From NCBI GenBank assembly GCA_008921705.1, contig VFFE01007257.1, positions 2,447,903 through 2,511,902 of the forward strand: a stretch of DNA of 64,000 bases, given 5' to 3'. Numbering within the stretch: position 1 is the stretch's first letter; the number at the start of each line of letters is the position of its first letter. The DNA is from Burhinus oedicnemus. Its lineage: Eukaryota; Chordata; Aves; Charadriiformes; Burhinidae. A program made the translations under genes and the position numbers. Below, one piece after another: positions 49,289-61,500 of this stretch. A model generated the notes under the pieces. It made no database searches, was not told the origin of the DNA, and saw only the letters and a program-made list of their open reading frames with translations.

Positions 49289-49474
49289 TGTTATGCCAGA
49301 GGTACTACCACCGCTGCTGATGGGCTCAGCCTTGGCCAGCAATGGATCTGTCTCGGAGCCAGCTGGCACTGGCTCTGTCAGACATGGGGGAAGCCTCTAG
49401 CAGCTTCTCAATGAAGCCACCCCTGTAGCCCCCCACGCTACCAAAACCTAGCCATGCAAACCCAATACAGACCT

Positions 49475-51900
49475 ATGGCAGAAAGAGCATTTTTTTTTCT
49501 GCACCTCACAGCTACTATTGACAGGAAGTGTAGAGATGACTGCAGATCGATCTTCTTTTTCTGTTCATGGTGGGTAACATATAGTGTTGAATTCTGGGCT
49601 GAGAGTGCACTTTCACATTAGTTTATATAAACTAGACCAGCACACCTGGAGATCTTACTAACCCCCAGCCAGCTTCCTGGCACCTATATTCCTTTGTAGT
49701 CCCTGATCCTTGGAGTAGGTAGGGTTGCTTTGGGTTTTGCAAGAGAAGGCAGTTTGAAGGCTGCTCTAATCTCTTCAGGCAGTAAGTCATCAGTGAAGTC
49801 ACTCCATCATCAGTGCATGCTGAGGTACAACATGCTTGTTGGGCTTATTAACATGTGTCCTGTATATCTCCTAAGCTGGGAGAGGATGTGATCAGCAACA
49901 GAAAAAGTCTAGTACACAGGCAACTCTAATGCCTTTATATACATCCTCGGCTATGCAAGGGGAATTCTTACCTGGATGCTTAATAGCAGCAAAGGGAACA
50001 GAGCAGGACTGAAAGTCTATCCCCTATTTTAAAGTTAGCAAAGCCTAGGCAAAGAAAAAAGCCATGTTTCATACTGGGGTGGTTTATGTTACAGCAGAGT
50101 ATTCAAATCCATTGTGAATTTAAATGATTAGTATACACTATATCTCCAGGTATCTCCAGCAAATCCTAGAGCAGGAAAGTATATCCAACTGTTTCTGCTC
50201 TGCCAAAGTTAACTATTATTACAGCACAGAGATATAATATTAATTTTGTTCCAATGAAATTGGCTGGCATATGTGTTTCTGTGAGCCAGGCAACAGGTCA
50301 TTACTGAAATAGCAAAACAAACCTGTTCACCATTCTTGTTCCAGCACATTGCATTTAGATTTTAAGATCATAACTGTTGGATACCTCTCCTGCAATGATG
50401 CACAAGACCCACTCTGCCAGAAGCTATATTCTTTCATAAAATGACTTTGCTGTATCTACCTTTTCCAGACCCATCTCAATATAACAAAATTTAACAGTCC
50501 CGCAGACAATGCCAAATATCCTTCATTCATAATTAAGGTGAAGGCAAGTGGTACAAATCTCTAATTATCTTTTATGTCATATTTATTTTCTAGTGAATTA
50601 TTAAGTAATGATTTATAGCCCAAATTCCATATGTGTACCTGTTAATTCAGGGGGAAAAATATCAGCCCTTCATACTCATTCAGCTAATGGGCATCGCTAA
50701 TTGAAAAAATGTTCTTTGCACATATCACTAACTTTCCAATCATTTACTTGTAGAGAAGTTTGAAAACTAAAGAGTAAAAAAAGGAGAGATTCAGTGGAAC
50801 TTTGAAAGCTGGGTATGGTGCTATGCTAAGCTCTCCCACCTCTGTGCAGGCAGCAGGCAGAAATCAGTGACAGAAATATCCTGTCGCCTCATATTAGTTT
50901 CTGCCAAAGTAGGAGGTTGTCACGAACAATAACTGAAGTTTGAAACCAGAGTTTATATCCCATGCATTCTTTTTAATGCTCACTGTGCTTCCTGCAGGCA
51001 GGATGCTTTCTACGGTGGCATGTCTTGATGATCTCACACTGAAATGCACTAATCTCTTAGGACCAGGATTTCAATAAACTTTTTAATCAAGGTTACAAAA
51101 ATGTGTCTGAACCTGAAAAGGACTCTGGATTTTTTCACTGACTTGAATTTTTCCTGCAAAAGAGGTTTCCCTCTCAGAACTAAGGCTGCCTCCTGTGCTG
51201 GATAAAAGTCCTTGCAAGAATTCTCGCTCCATCCTGAGTATAAGGACTGGTCCTTTGATAGTAGCAAAGAAAATCCCTGAGCACCATGAAGCCACAAAAA
51301 GCAGAATCAGAGACTACCTACTGCAAGAGCTGCAGTACCAAACTCTGTAACCTTTCTTCTCTACTTTTCTTTTTTTCATTTCTGTTGTTTTCTTCCTAGG
51401 GTCAAGTAACTTCTCTTCCCAGTGCAGGTTTTGCTGTGTCGACTGTGAAGTCAGAAAGCTTGGCTCTTTCTGAAATGCATTTTTGTATGCACGTTTTTAT
51501 GCCCTAAAAATCAACTGAAATTACCACACATTTTGATACGTAGACAAAGTAGAAAGGAGTCTAAAAATCTAAAAGCATTCTGTCTTTCTTCTTTCTAAAT
51601 CTCACAATTTTTGACCTGTTGTAGCTGGCAATACTGAGAATCAGTCCTAAGCAGCCTGCCTACTCTTTTCACCAGTCCCTAGAGTATCTGTGTAGACATG
51701 AGGCAGAATGGCTGCTTTGCACACATGCAGCCCTCTGTACCTATCTCTGAATATTAATTAGCATCTAACAACATGTGCTCTTTACAAAGCAGCTGTAAAG
51801 AGTGCTACAAGGATTGCTGCTCTCTGGTTCCTCTGAGGCATTTTGGTCTGTTCTCAGGAAACCTCCTGCAGTTGATATAATGCCCATTCATCCATCACTA
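49475..51900. other. Non-coding stretch, no gene seen
   Basis: Unique AT-rich DNA between the LTR and the next CR1. Frames at 51049-51297 (two overlapping, minus strand) have no recognisable domain. Confidence 0.5.
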
Positions 51901-51907
51901 GAGCATG

Positions 51908-52250
51908 GAATCACAGAATCACACAATCACAGAATGGTAGGGGTTGGAAGGGACCTTCAGAGATCATCTAGTCCAACCCCCCTGCCAAAGCAGGTTCACC
52001 TACAGCAGCTTGGACAGGAACGCATCCAGGTGCGTTTTGAGTATCTCCAGAGGAGAATCCACAACCTCTCTGGGCAGCCTGTTCCAGTGCTCTGTCACCC
52101 TCAAAGTAACAAAGCTTTTCCTCACGTTGAGATGGAATTTCCTGTGCTCCCGTTTGTGCCCATTGCCCCTTGTCCTGTCATTGGGCACCACTGAAAAGAG
52201 TCTGGCTCCATCCTCTTCACACCCACCCTTTAGATATTTATAAGCAGAAG
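51908..52250 (-). pseudogene. CR1 LINE, strongly 5'-truncated
   Basis: On the plus strand it starts with a tail of three GAATCACA-type 8-bp units (51908-51935), then GGTTGGAAGGGACCTTCAGA and AGATCATCTAGTCCAACCCC, which is the inverted CR1 3' untranslated end. On the minus strand it encodes GARLFSVVPNDRTRGNGHKR, EHRKFHLNVRKSFVTLRV and HWNRLPREVV, the last part of ORF2. It stops abruptly at about 52250, where the 5' truncation lies. The minus-strand frame at 52000-52281 is mostly this element plus a little flank. Diverged but readable. Confidence 0.92.
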
Positions 52251-52259
52251 CAAAGCAGA

Positions 52260-54785
52260 AATTTGTCCCCATAGTGTACATATATATACCACAACTTTGA
52301 CTTCAAAGCTGTTAACCAGATGCTTTCCTCAGTTACATGTTTATTTTTTGTAATGCATTTGGCTGCCATACCCACATGGCTAGCCTTGGCCTCACAGCCA
52401 CCATGGATTTTGTGCTGTGTGAAGTCATTATGACCTAAATGAAGCCTGCAAACACATTCTAGATTTAGAGGGAAAAATAGAGGAGCAAGTATTGCTTTGC
52501 CAACCCCTTCATTAATATTAGAAAACCAGACTATTTAGTACGTAATATTTTTCTGACCCTAAACTTTATAATAATTTAAATTCCCATTGTTAACACTTCA
52601 CAAGTGACTCAGAATAATTTTCAGAAAGGAAGAGAAAAGAACTAAAGTTTTAAATTGAATTTAAAGAAGAGAATTAATCAGTTCGTAAAGTACCATACAT
52701 TAACCTCATTGTCTGCTTCAGGAGTCTAACCTCTAAAGTTGATACAAAGGTAACCCGAATCCCCCCTGTGAGGACTATTCATATCCATTAATTGTTGCAA
52801 TACAAGATACTGTAGGTTTGAGCTGGTTGCCAGTTCTTCAGTATCTGAAACATATTCTCAGCAGAGTGGAGGACACCACTGGGACTCATTTAACTCTGAC
52901 TTTCACATTAATTTTGCTGTGCTGTGAAGAGCAAAGACAAAATCAATGTCCATCAGTGATTATTCAAGGTAAAATATCTAGTGATATTGAATACCAATGG
53001 TAGTAGTGAGCATTAAACTTACTTAAAGATTGTGGAGTTGACAAAGCCATTTATTCCAGTTTCACTTAATTTTCAATGAGGCACACGAGTTTAGAAAAAT
53101 ATAACAATTACAATGAAAATACCAGATTGCAGTTCCTGGCAAGTTAGATTTTATATCAACAAAAAGTACTGTATATATAAACTTTCCGTGGTGCACAGTT
53201 CAGGGAAGGTTTGAATCATGCAAGGACATGCTAAATCTCCGCAAAGAACATTTCGTGAATGAGGGAGTAACCCTTTGTAACAGCTGTATTAGTTTTGGCA
53301 CTGGATCACTTCTTTGTGGCTTCAGTGCTCAGACTGTAGGAAAAAAATACAACTTATGTGACAGCTCTCCCACACCAGTGCTATTCACTCTCTTCTCTCA
53401 TTTTCCCCAATAAACTGTGTGTGAAATCCTCATTGAGTTAATGGGAGTTTATCAGATTTCATCACATAACTTAAAAGTTTGTAAATACAGCAACAACAAA
53501 CTGAATGAGCATAAGGGTTTCTATTGACAGTTGTTATGAACATTTCCCCTGAGATTCTCATAAAATCATTTTCTTTTCTTCCCTGAAATTTCCCTATTAT
53601 TATTCCAATGCTACTGGCTATGTCCCACATTCATCAGCGCTCTTAAAGCACGGTATTTATCGTGGCAAAAAGACAACTGATAGCCCAGTTCTCCTCTCAC
53701 GTAAACCACTGACATAAAATCAGATCCATTATGCTTAAAAGGCTTCAGTAGTGTTGAATTTCAATGGAAATTATTTTCTTTTATTCCTCCCAATAAGGAT
53801 TATATTTTTTTATTTTAAAAATATATATACAACAACTCAATGGAAAAAAATACTTTGAAAAGCAAACCTAGATGACTATTTAGTCTTGTTTACCCATGGA
53901 AAATAATTTACCTTGTATGGAAGGTGGGCAGCTTTCAGACATAAATTGGTATCAGAAAATCGAACTTGTTACAAACAGTTTTGAGGAAAATGTTTAACCA
54001 GCCCTCATTAGTAAAGACCATGTTTTGCAATAACATCAAGGCAAGAGAATTAAATCGGCCAGTTTTGATTGTCTCTAGGCAAACACTAGCAGAGATGCTG
54101 AGCACCATCTTGCAAAGCTATTTTTTATTGGATTCTTCTAGCAGTATCCAGAAGGTGGCTGACACACAACAAGTGGTGAAACATTGTCAGTTAAGCCAAA
54201 TATTGTCATTTCAGATTTGGAATAGCTTTGCAAAGATGGTATTTTGAGATGCTCTTGCTTTACAGCAAAGTAAGGGATAAAGCGAACATACTCAGTACCT
54301 GTTAAAACTGCGGTTTCTTTAAAACAGCGTACGTAGTGTGGTCAACAGATTATTTTTTTCACTGTAAAGAAATCCAGTTTATTAAAAGGGCACAAAGAAA
54401 CCATGAGGAAGCAAATGAGTCCTTCCCAAAACAAAGACTAAGCTCACAACAATGCAAGTGGATGCAAGTAGAGCAAACAGCCAAATGAGAAATGCCACTA
54501 AAAGGGTCTAATAAATGATTATGTCTTTGATTTTCTTGTTTCTCAAGCTGTAAGCACTATTCACTGGCTTTGACCTATAGCAAAATCTTGTTCATAAGAC
54601 ACAGAGGAAAATGAAATAGGATTTAAGCAAAGAAAATCTTCTTAAAAACATAAGCCATAGGGGGGATGGAATTTTTCTCCTATCTTCAGTTTACACTTTG
54701 TCCTTTATTCTGGCATCAAAATCGTTAACTAATTAAATTCTTTCTTCTAAGTAAAATTCCCACCGAATATTTAGTTCTATTCTAA
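52260..54785. other. Non-coding stretch, no gene seen
   Basis: AT-rich unique DNA; 53780-53840 is especially AT-rich, with poly-T and TATATA. The frames (61-93 codons) show no domain. The foldback word pair at 53421-53465 is listed separately. Confidence 0.5.
53421..53465. repeat. Short foldback remnant
   Basis: GTGAAATCCTCATTGAG at the left and GATTTCATCAC at the right are imperfect inverted repeats around TTAATGGGAGTTTATC. It resembles the 33600 element in its GTGAAATCC and ATGGGAGTTT words. Short and weak. Confidence 0.35.
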
Positions 54786-54791
54786 CGATGC

Positions 54792-54820
54792 TTTTTTTTT
54801 TTTTTTTTTTTTTTTTTTTT
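54792..54820 (+). repeat. Poly-T tract (T29)
   Basis: Uninterrupted T29 just before the assembly gap. Confidence 0.9.
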
Positions 54821-54837
54821 CTTTCCTAAAAAAAATA

Positions 54838-54857
54838 NNNNNNNNNNNNNNNNNNNN
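54838..54857. other. Assembly gap of 20 N
   Basis: Twenty N flanked by poly-T on both sides. The round size suggests a placeholder, not a measured length, so the distance across it is not known. Confidence 0.98.

Positions 54858-54888
<31 letters not shown>
54858..54888 (+). repeat. Poly-T tract (T31)
   Basis: T31 directly after the gap. It may be the same tract as the one before the gap, shown twice. Confidence 0.9.
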
Positions 54889-54889
<1 letters not shown>

Positions 54890-54890
<1 letters not shown>

Positions 54891-55400
54891 ATCTAGCCAT
54901 AAAAGACTAGCAGTATTTGAACACATTAATCTCTACAGTTAAGCAGACAATAAAGCCCTTACAGAGCCTCTTTGGTACCACAACTGTGTCATTGTTTGAG
55001 GTAGCATCGCCTTCCAATGCACTGCATGTGCAATACAAAGTATGGCCCTAATCCTATACTGCGATCTGCCCTAGCAGAAAATGCATCTGCCTAGCTGTCC
55101 AAATTACAGCCAAGACCAGAATGTCTTCAAAGTGTTACAAGGTTTACTGTACAGATCTACTTGAAAATTAAGTTTAATAGAAGCTGAGTCAGAACCTCCA
55201 AATACACCTAGAAAATGACAAAGCCAATGAAAGTAAAAAGAAGAAGAGGCAGAGTCTGACACTGGGATAATAATTAGCTATATTCAGGGAATGATACATC
55301 TACGTTGAAATTACTGGCCACAGTTACTTGATGTTAATACTTTTTAATTGCTCATTTATAGGTAAAACACATTGATATTACTGTCTCTAGTTCAGACACT
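54890..55400. other. Non-coding stretch, no gene seen
   Basis: Unique AT-rich DNA with no recognisable feature. Confidence 0.5.
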
Positions 55401-55408
55401 CAAACACA

Positions 55409-55512
55409 AAGTGCCTTTCCTGAAGTGACAGTTAGTCTCACGATCAGAACTAAGACCAGCTCTCCTGCCTCCAAATGCCATGCCCAATTAACTAAACCAT
55501 AGTTCCCCACAG
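55409..55512 (-). repeat. tRNA-derived SINE relic
   Basis: On the minus strand CTATGGTTTAGTTAATTGGG matches the A-box part of tRNA-like SINE heads (TGGTCTAGTGGTTA). GGAGGCAGGAGAGCTGG then matches the anticodon-arm part, and TAGTTCTGATC is a decayed B box. The order and spacing fit a head of about 80 bases. The tail and any LINE-related 3' part are not recognisable, so the family (MIR-like or sauropsid tRNA SINE) is open. Confidence 0.45.
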
Positions 55513-55519
55513 GAACAGA

Positions 55520-58500
55520 ATCTGTGCTCATACAGGAAAATCTGTGTGCATGCTACTCAAGGAAATTAAAGTGCAGCTATAAATCTCAGCTAGTAGCTGC
55601 TGTCTGGCCAGCTGCCCAAATTAAGGCCAGAGGTGTCCTCACTATGAAGGAAAATATTTGCTGCTTGTAAATTGATTTTTGTTTCTTCTTCCAAAGGAAA
55701 AAAAAAAAAAAATCAGCCATGCAGCCTTCTCAATTTAAAATGTCACACAATACAACCTCACAATCATTCAGGTGACACTCTACGTTTATCTCATGCAATG
55801 CATTGTAAGTTCAAGGGACACACCAAGGAGAGTTCAGTGACATGTTAATTATATCTCCAGCAAGAACATTCACTTAAAAAAAATGTACGTAGGTATATGT
55901 ATCCCTTCAGAAGGACAAGAGACTAAGGAGATTGTTCTTCTGTTCTTATTTGAGAAGAACCATTACCAAAAGGGGCAACAACCTTGACAATATACACTTA
56001 GCTTAAATCCACTTGCTGAAAAGAGCCTATAGAGTGTCAATAGAAATATATATACAATAATTATATTGATGGTCCTGTGCTGTTCAGCTAGGAGATTTTG
56101 AAATGGAGATTAGTGGTTGAAGATGATAATGCTCAGGTTCACGATGTGGCTTTTCAAAAAGTGGTTTTGAAAATGAATGCAATGTGAAGCAGGTCCATTG
56201 GTTCAGATAATTTTGAATTATACGTCTTTTGTGGAGGAAGCAATCGGACTCAACTTCTGTTATTATTAGGCAGAGCACTTGTGCCCCTGCTGCTGAAGAG
56301 AAGTTCATAAAATTGGGTTTGCCTAAGATGGATGAGCTATACTATGCTTATCAGAAGTTACCTATTATTTTATCTTTCATTACACATTTTCAGTGTTTCA
56401 TTTTTCCATTGTTAATGAAGATAGCCAAATGGATCATGTCAAATTGTATGCCCATATATACAAAAATGCAACATGTCATCATATAAGAAAAACAATTCTC
56501 ATGGCAGTTTATCATCACTGTTACTATCATATGCATGGGTTTCTGCAAGTGTCTTTATCAAAAAGGTTTTAAATGGTTCTTTTGGCATCATCTGGAGAAC
56601 TATAGTCTCTCACCAGCATATTTCTGTCCCTTCCAAACTGATGACAGATTTTTAACTACGGGCAGCAATAAAACAAATTTCTTTCCACCACATGATTTCC
56701 ACTGAAAAAACCTTCCAAGCAAATAGCTTCTCTAACGTTTGACAGTCATTCCTGCATCATAATGTAGAGTGAAATGTACTGTATCGTAATATACACATAC
56801 CTGAGATGATAGTTTTAAACTCCAGAGTCTGGGGGTCAATCACAGTTTAGCAGTGGCAGCAGAGAATTTGGTGTGCATTGTGAAACCTGTGTGAGGATTC
56901 AGGTACATACTTGAACAGTTTTCCTGTCCTGAGCTCTGTGTTGCTCCTTAGGTCAGCTACCGGGATCCTAGCTCAAAGATAAACAAGCCTCATACCTACA
57001 GCAACATCTGCAGTACAGATACACTAAACTCAAGATGAACAGAGAACACTGCCTTGAGCCCCATTACTAAATCTTGTTGTATCACATTAGGAAGTTATTC
57101 AGGAGAGCAGCTGATGCAATTAGTTGGTATTATTAATTTAATAAACTGTCCCTCAACTGGTATTCTTTGGCAGAACTGTGATTTGCCAACCAATAAAACA
57201 TTTATTTTCAGGCTATTCCACCAATACTACTGTACTCTTTGTAATGCACATCTTTAAAAACCCATTTGTTTCATTATGGTGTCCCCCTAGCGAAAAGAGC
57301 AATAATGCTAAAAGGGTTTTTGTATTGGTACTTATCTTAAACTACTACATATTTTGCTGAATGAATGGGAAGAGATTTGGATGTGACTTTGGAAATTAGT
57401 TTTAATAAATTGTCAGTCCCTCATTTCAGTGAAATGTTTGCCAGAGATGAATATTTGCTATCATCAGTACTTGCACCGCATCTCAAGGGCAGAATTAAAA
57501 CATACTTCTAACTCAAACCGACATAAATTGCAGGAAGAACCCTTTCAAAAATAAAGGGCTGAAGGCCATGTCATAAAATGCCTCCCCTACTTCCTCTTCT
57601 CTGTTTTTCATCTTCCTGGCAAGGTGAGCTTTCTGACAAAAAGTCTTTTGAGCGCAGCCATGAATGCAAAAGAGATAAGTGAAATGGAAAGTCATCATGA
57701 CATTACTGTTATCACCTGATGCAGTTAAACTGGGTAGATGCCCAGCCACACACTAGGTTTAAGAATAATGGAGCGCCCAGAATACTCTGTCCTTTTCTTA
57801 GTACAAGAATTGAATACCTGATGTTCTGAAACATTAGCTCAGTGAAAGTTACCAAATTATGCCATATGCCTGACTTTTTATCTGATACTTTAAAGATCAA
57901 GTTAAGTCAGGTGTCAGTGAATTACAATGTTAAACAGTGTATACATGTCTCTCTCTTTGTTAGAAACGACCAGATGCTCATTATTTGTGAGGCTCCAAAA
58001 GTACAGCTTCTAGACAGCTGACATATATTTTATTTCATTCACTAATTATTTGCACATAGATGTTCCAGCCCAGATCATTTGCTTCTAACCATTAGAAGGT
58101 AGCAGAGCTGGCTCCTGAAAGGTATTGGTTTCAGAGACCCTTAAATATTCTCAGGATACGTGAGCTGATACAATACTTTCTTTTCACTTCCTGATTATTA
58201 TTCCAGTAATTTTAACCCTGGCAGACAGTGTTCCAGCACAGGTGATCCCAGTTCAACATTTCACACAACCAGGTTTATTTCAGCTGTTCATACAACTGGA
58301 CCAGCCAGTTACCAGCTGCATATATGAGGTTTTCCCATACGCTACAATGCCTACAACACTCTTTTGTTCAATGAACATCTTGGATATGCACTTTACCTCT
58401 GACTTTAGCTTTGGATTATTTGAAAACTACCAATTATAATAAGATTCAGATTTTGCAAGTATTGTAACAAATAGAGAAAGTTCAGGATTTAAGCAGAAAG

Positions 58501-61500
58501 GAGTATGCATTCTTTAATGGAACCCTAGAAAATATTTGTGCAGACACATTTAACTTGATAATTTTAATGGTGACTGCAGTAATATGCATAGCCAGGGATC
58601 CAGTTGTTCACAGAAGGTCCTTTTCTTTTAAAATTAAATGTTGAGGGCAAGTATGCTGGTCTGGTATGCTATGACCTTAGCATCAGGGAGCAGCTCTGGA
58701 AAGGAAGAAGTGGAAACAGGTCTTTCAAGGCAGAACTGATACCCAGAGAGAACTCTTCCATTACAGCCACTGCCTAGCCATTTGCCATTCAGCTTCAGGA
58801 AGCAGGGCTCAAAGGCCACAAGTGTTATTTGAGTACCATAGATTTGATTCTATTCTGGACGCTCTTTGTTTCCACACCCAGAAGTGGATGTTCACTCTGG
58901 TAGTACCTAAAAGAATTGTCTTGAACCTCTGGAAAGTAATACTGCTACAGGTTCAATCAGTCCTGCCACACAATACCAAGGTAGACCATGTTGCCAGTTT
59001 TATTTGCAGTGAATTATATCTACGCAGGAAGGCTCTGACATCAGCACTTCACAGCTCCTGTTTTTCTATCTCTGAAGAGAAATCTGCTCTTTCACCTCAG
59101 TAGCAAAGTATGTAGGTAAGCTGAACAATGCCTGTTCTTCACAGGAATATTACAAAAATATTCAAATACTCAAACATTTGTGTAGTATTTGAGTAATATT
59201 TTCACTCCTTTGTATCAGGAGTGAAATTCTGGCCTGTTGGAAGACACCAGCAGGTCCATAGTTGCGTGGGTGTAGCAGTAACATTCCAGCACTAAGACTA
59301 GCAATATAATGAACGGCTTCACCAAGGAAATGTCACTGGTGAGGTCCAAGAAGCACTGATACTTTGTATGGGGATGGCTTGTACTTTCAGGCACAGCCAG
59401 TTGCTGTGATGCACTTCATGTCAGGGCTCAGCCTCTTTGCCAGAACATCCAAAGAACTCTTGCTTTTTTAGACTCGTATTTTGCATTCACTCTGCAATTT
59501 AATCTCATGCTGTGTTATCCCATTCTACAAACTTTTACTTCATATCATGAATTACAATGTTTGTAAGCATTTCTTTTCTTGCAGACAAGTATCAGAGTTT
59601 GGTTTTATTTTTAAAATTGCCACAAATACCAGGTTATTGGTATTTGTATGGTATGAATAAGCATCTGCAGGGGTATTTTCACTCAGGGGACTCTCCTCTT
59701 TCCATTTTGAAGAGGCTCTCTGTATGTCATCCTTCGTGGAGAGGCAGTACAAACCCTGGGCCCTTTGTAAGCATACTTAAGATCTCACATGGTGTACTAA
59801 CCTTGAACTAGGCTTTTACACAAATACAAAGCCAGAAAAGGTGTCATTCAGACAGTTAACAGTGGGCCAGAAGTGATAAAAGAACAAGTAACTTCTTATT
59901 TTACATAAAAATAAGATACACATGAATATATTACATATTTCTTAAACCAGCTTTAAAATGTACGGTTCTTGTTTGTGCTTAGCATTATCTACTCACAATT
60001 TCTTTGCATTATTTCCAGAGTATTTACTTTTACAGAAAAAGTACTTGATACAAAAGGAAATAGGAAAATGGCTTCTGAGACTGTATAATTGTTTGTGAAG
60101 CTCCAGAACACAAAGCAACAACAAAGAACTGTTTTAATTTACAAAGAATTCCTTGAGTGATTACTTTGTTTTCCTGCAATTTAGATCTGCCAGCTTGGAA
60201 ATGGCTATTTAAAGGTTTGTGAGGGTTGTCAGCATCATTTTAGAACTGCATAGTTTTGTATTAGTCGTAGGTGCTTTCACAGTCAGCTTGTATCCTGACT
60301 GTTTAAATCTCCTAGTTTTACTAGGCAACGCAGATACCTTGGGATATATTTTCCACTTGGCTGAGGCTTGAAATCCTTTTCTGGTGGTATAAGTTGCCCA
60401 GTAAAATGTGTGCCTATTAAATAAATTGCACCCACAGTTCAATGAATGGTGCAAAAATGTATATCCCTCAAGGTTTTAATAATAAACCCCCCCTTTAAAT
60501 ACTAAGCTAGCTTATTGCTTTTGAAATTCATTCAGGTTGCCTCATGGATCACATTTTGTCAAAATGGACTTTTTCATGCATATTTTTTAATTTTATTTTG
60601 CCAAAGTCACATTTTCAACTAAAAACATATAAAGGGAAATGTCCAAACTAGCTCTAGCTAGAACATTGCAATCTAAATGATAAGGCCAACAGCCTGTTAG
60701 TATCACCTTCAAGGACTAAATTTATTTGTGATGTTAAGGAGGGCTCAATTTAACACTCTAAAAATGTAAGTCAGCATGATTAATACCTATGGAGAAAGGA
60801 CGTTTCTCATAAAGGCAAAAGGCCATGCCTGTGTTAAGTGGATCCTATGGAGTTCTGCTGAACTGCAGGTGTTTATAAAATAGTCTCTATGAATATTCCT
60901 GCTTCATTTGTTTTTAATGTATGATGAGACACCTCAGTAACATTTCCATGGAATTTCACCTTAGAAATGGAATGACACCTCTGATACACTGACAGATCAC
61001 CTGAGAATATCTGAAGATGCCTGAAATGACATTTTTTGTCATTAATGCTTTCACCGGATGTCCTAAAAGAATGCCATGATGCATTTATATCCTTACAGGT
61101 TTGCTACTGTCAAAAATAACAGACTCGTAAGACACTAAAACACTGACTTTATCTTCAACTTTGAACTAAGCTTCAGTCCAGAGGATTTATCAAGCCTGGT
61201 CTCCCTTTGGCCATATTGAATTATAGGTAGTAATATTACGTGATGTGACTGCACATCTCTGTGTGTGCTAGTCTGAGATTTTACAGTACAGATAGCAGAG
61301 GAACACACATGGAAAACACGGTGTGTTTTAAACCCAAGTCTTCAGAAATGATCCCCTGGCTCGAGACGCAGTTGAGAATAGATTTTTTGATACCTTGTAT
61401 TAGCTATAAGCAGTAGAAAAATTAACAAAATTGAATAGTGCTTGGTTTATGAGGTTGCACAAAACTATGTCAGCCTAGAATCAACATAATGAAAGCATTT

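Larger units (their letters stand above)
48381..49469 (-). mobile_element. Avian endogenous-retrovirus LTR, apparently solo
   Basis: Read on the minus strand, the element begins TGTATTGGGTTTGCATGGCT at 49469 and ends near 48381 at the text after CAGCCAGGGTTAACCC, giving a length of about 1.09 kb. Inside, on the minus strand, lie a TATA-like TATTTAA (49282-49288) and an AATAAA (48565-48570), placed as expected for U3 and the R end. I recognise the sequence as a common LTR of neoavian genomes but cannot fix its class (ERVL or other). No internal retroviral gene and no second LTR is in the window, so it is probably a solo LTR formed by recombination. The flanks show no obvious short target duplication, so the ends may have drifted by a few bases. 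Open frames on both strands inside it are composition effects. Confidence 0.85.

Noticed and set aside
48716..49400. Overlapping plus-strand frames of 110-178 codons
   Set aside because: They lie antisense within the LTR, over its GC-rich tandem repeats, and are explained by composition and repeats.
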